Assembly (NCBI RefSeq): GCF_000974805.1
Contig: NZ_BBQZ01000001.1
Span: forward strand, 721,551-785,550
Reading direction: 5' to 3'
Origin: Demequina salsinemoris
GTDB lineage: Bacteria > Actinomycetota > Actinomycetes > Actinomycetales > Demequinaceae
Length of the DNA: 64,000 nucleotides
The notes beneath the pieces are model-generated. The model was not told the DNA's origin. It did no database searches and saw only the letters and a list, made by a program, of their open reading frames with translations. The first letter of the stretch is position 1, and every line of letters begins with the position of its first letter. Below, piece after piece: positions 63,978 to 64,000 of this stretch. Both the position numbers and the translations under genes were made by a program.

Positions 63978-64000
63978 GGGGGAGCGTGGGCGGGTGGGGT

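Overview
The window is about 70% G+C. Genes use ATG, GTG and occasionally TTG starts, and many overlap by ATGA or GTGA. Several genes start 6-7 nt downstream of a TANNNT -10 hexamer, as expected for leaderless mRNAs. With the class Ib nrdHIEF operon, the order ligA / ompA-like / gatCAB, and the actinobacterial LigA form, this points to a high-GC actinomycete, most like Micrococcales. No phage, transposase, integrase, CRISPR array, rRNA or tRNA gene was found.

Region by region. 0-5.5 kb: purine breakdown (end of a ureidoglycine aminotransferase, allantoate amidohydrolase, uraD, uraH) with a MobA-like molybdenum cofactor nucleotidyltransferase, a PhzF enzyme, a DsbA-like protein and deoD. 5.4-10 kb: TetR, MFS carrier and GH78 alpha-L-rhamnosidase. 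10.2-13.3 kb: pgi, a small membrane protein, MarR and OsmC. 13.3-21.1 kb: a putative aromatic or heterocycle degradation cluster (C-C hydrolase-like protein, cyclase, FAD monooxygenase, FAH-family hydrolase, ACMSD-like amidohydrolase, extradiol dioxygenase) with its LysR regulator. 21.2-28.5 kb: alpha/beta hydrolase plus muconolactone isomerase-like protein, two TetR-regulated loci (a CruF-like membrane protein; an MFS exporter), a CrtC/AttH-like protein and two AhpD-like proteins. 28.7-30.7 kb: NlpC/P60 protein and small genes. 30.7-48.8 kb: guanine deaminase, nrdHIEF, allantoinase, XdhC, a fused xanthine dehydrogenase with its FAD subunit, an ABC importer with an XRE-cupin regulator, and 8-oxoguanine deaminase. 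48.9-57 kb: ligA, ompA-like gene, GNAT, gatCAB. 57-64 kb: copper P-type ATPase, M20 dipeptidase, Dcu carrier and xylB.

How they fit together. The purine genes are scattered over 48 kb but form a nearly complete route: guanine and 8-oxoguanine deamination, xanthine oxidation by the Mo enzyme, 5-hydroxyisourate and OHCU processing, allantoin and allantoate hydrolysis, and ureidoglycine transamination. Uricase is not in the window. The 13-20 kb cluster looks like one regulon: four promoters carry the same operator/-35/-10 geometry, and one of them lies in the lysR divergent region.

Most unusual signals: (1) the 9-mer GGACGATGC (or its complement) occurs about 39 times by hand count, split evenly between strands, where fewer than one copy is expected; it is absent from about 19.8 to 28.9 kb. 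(2) A roughly 100-bp palindromic intergenic element is present in two clear copies in opposite orientation and one decayed copy. (3) The LysR composite promoter recurs four times.
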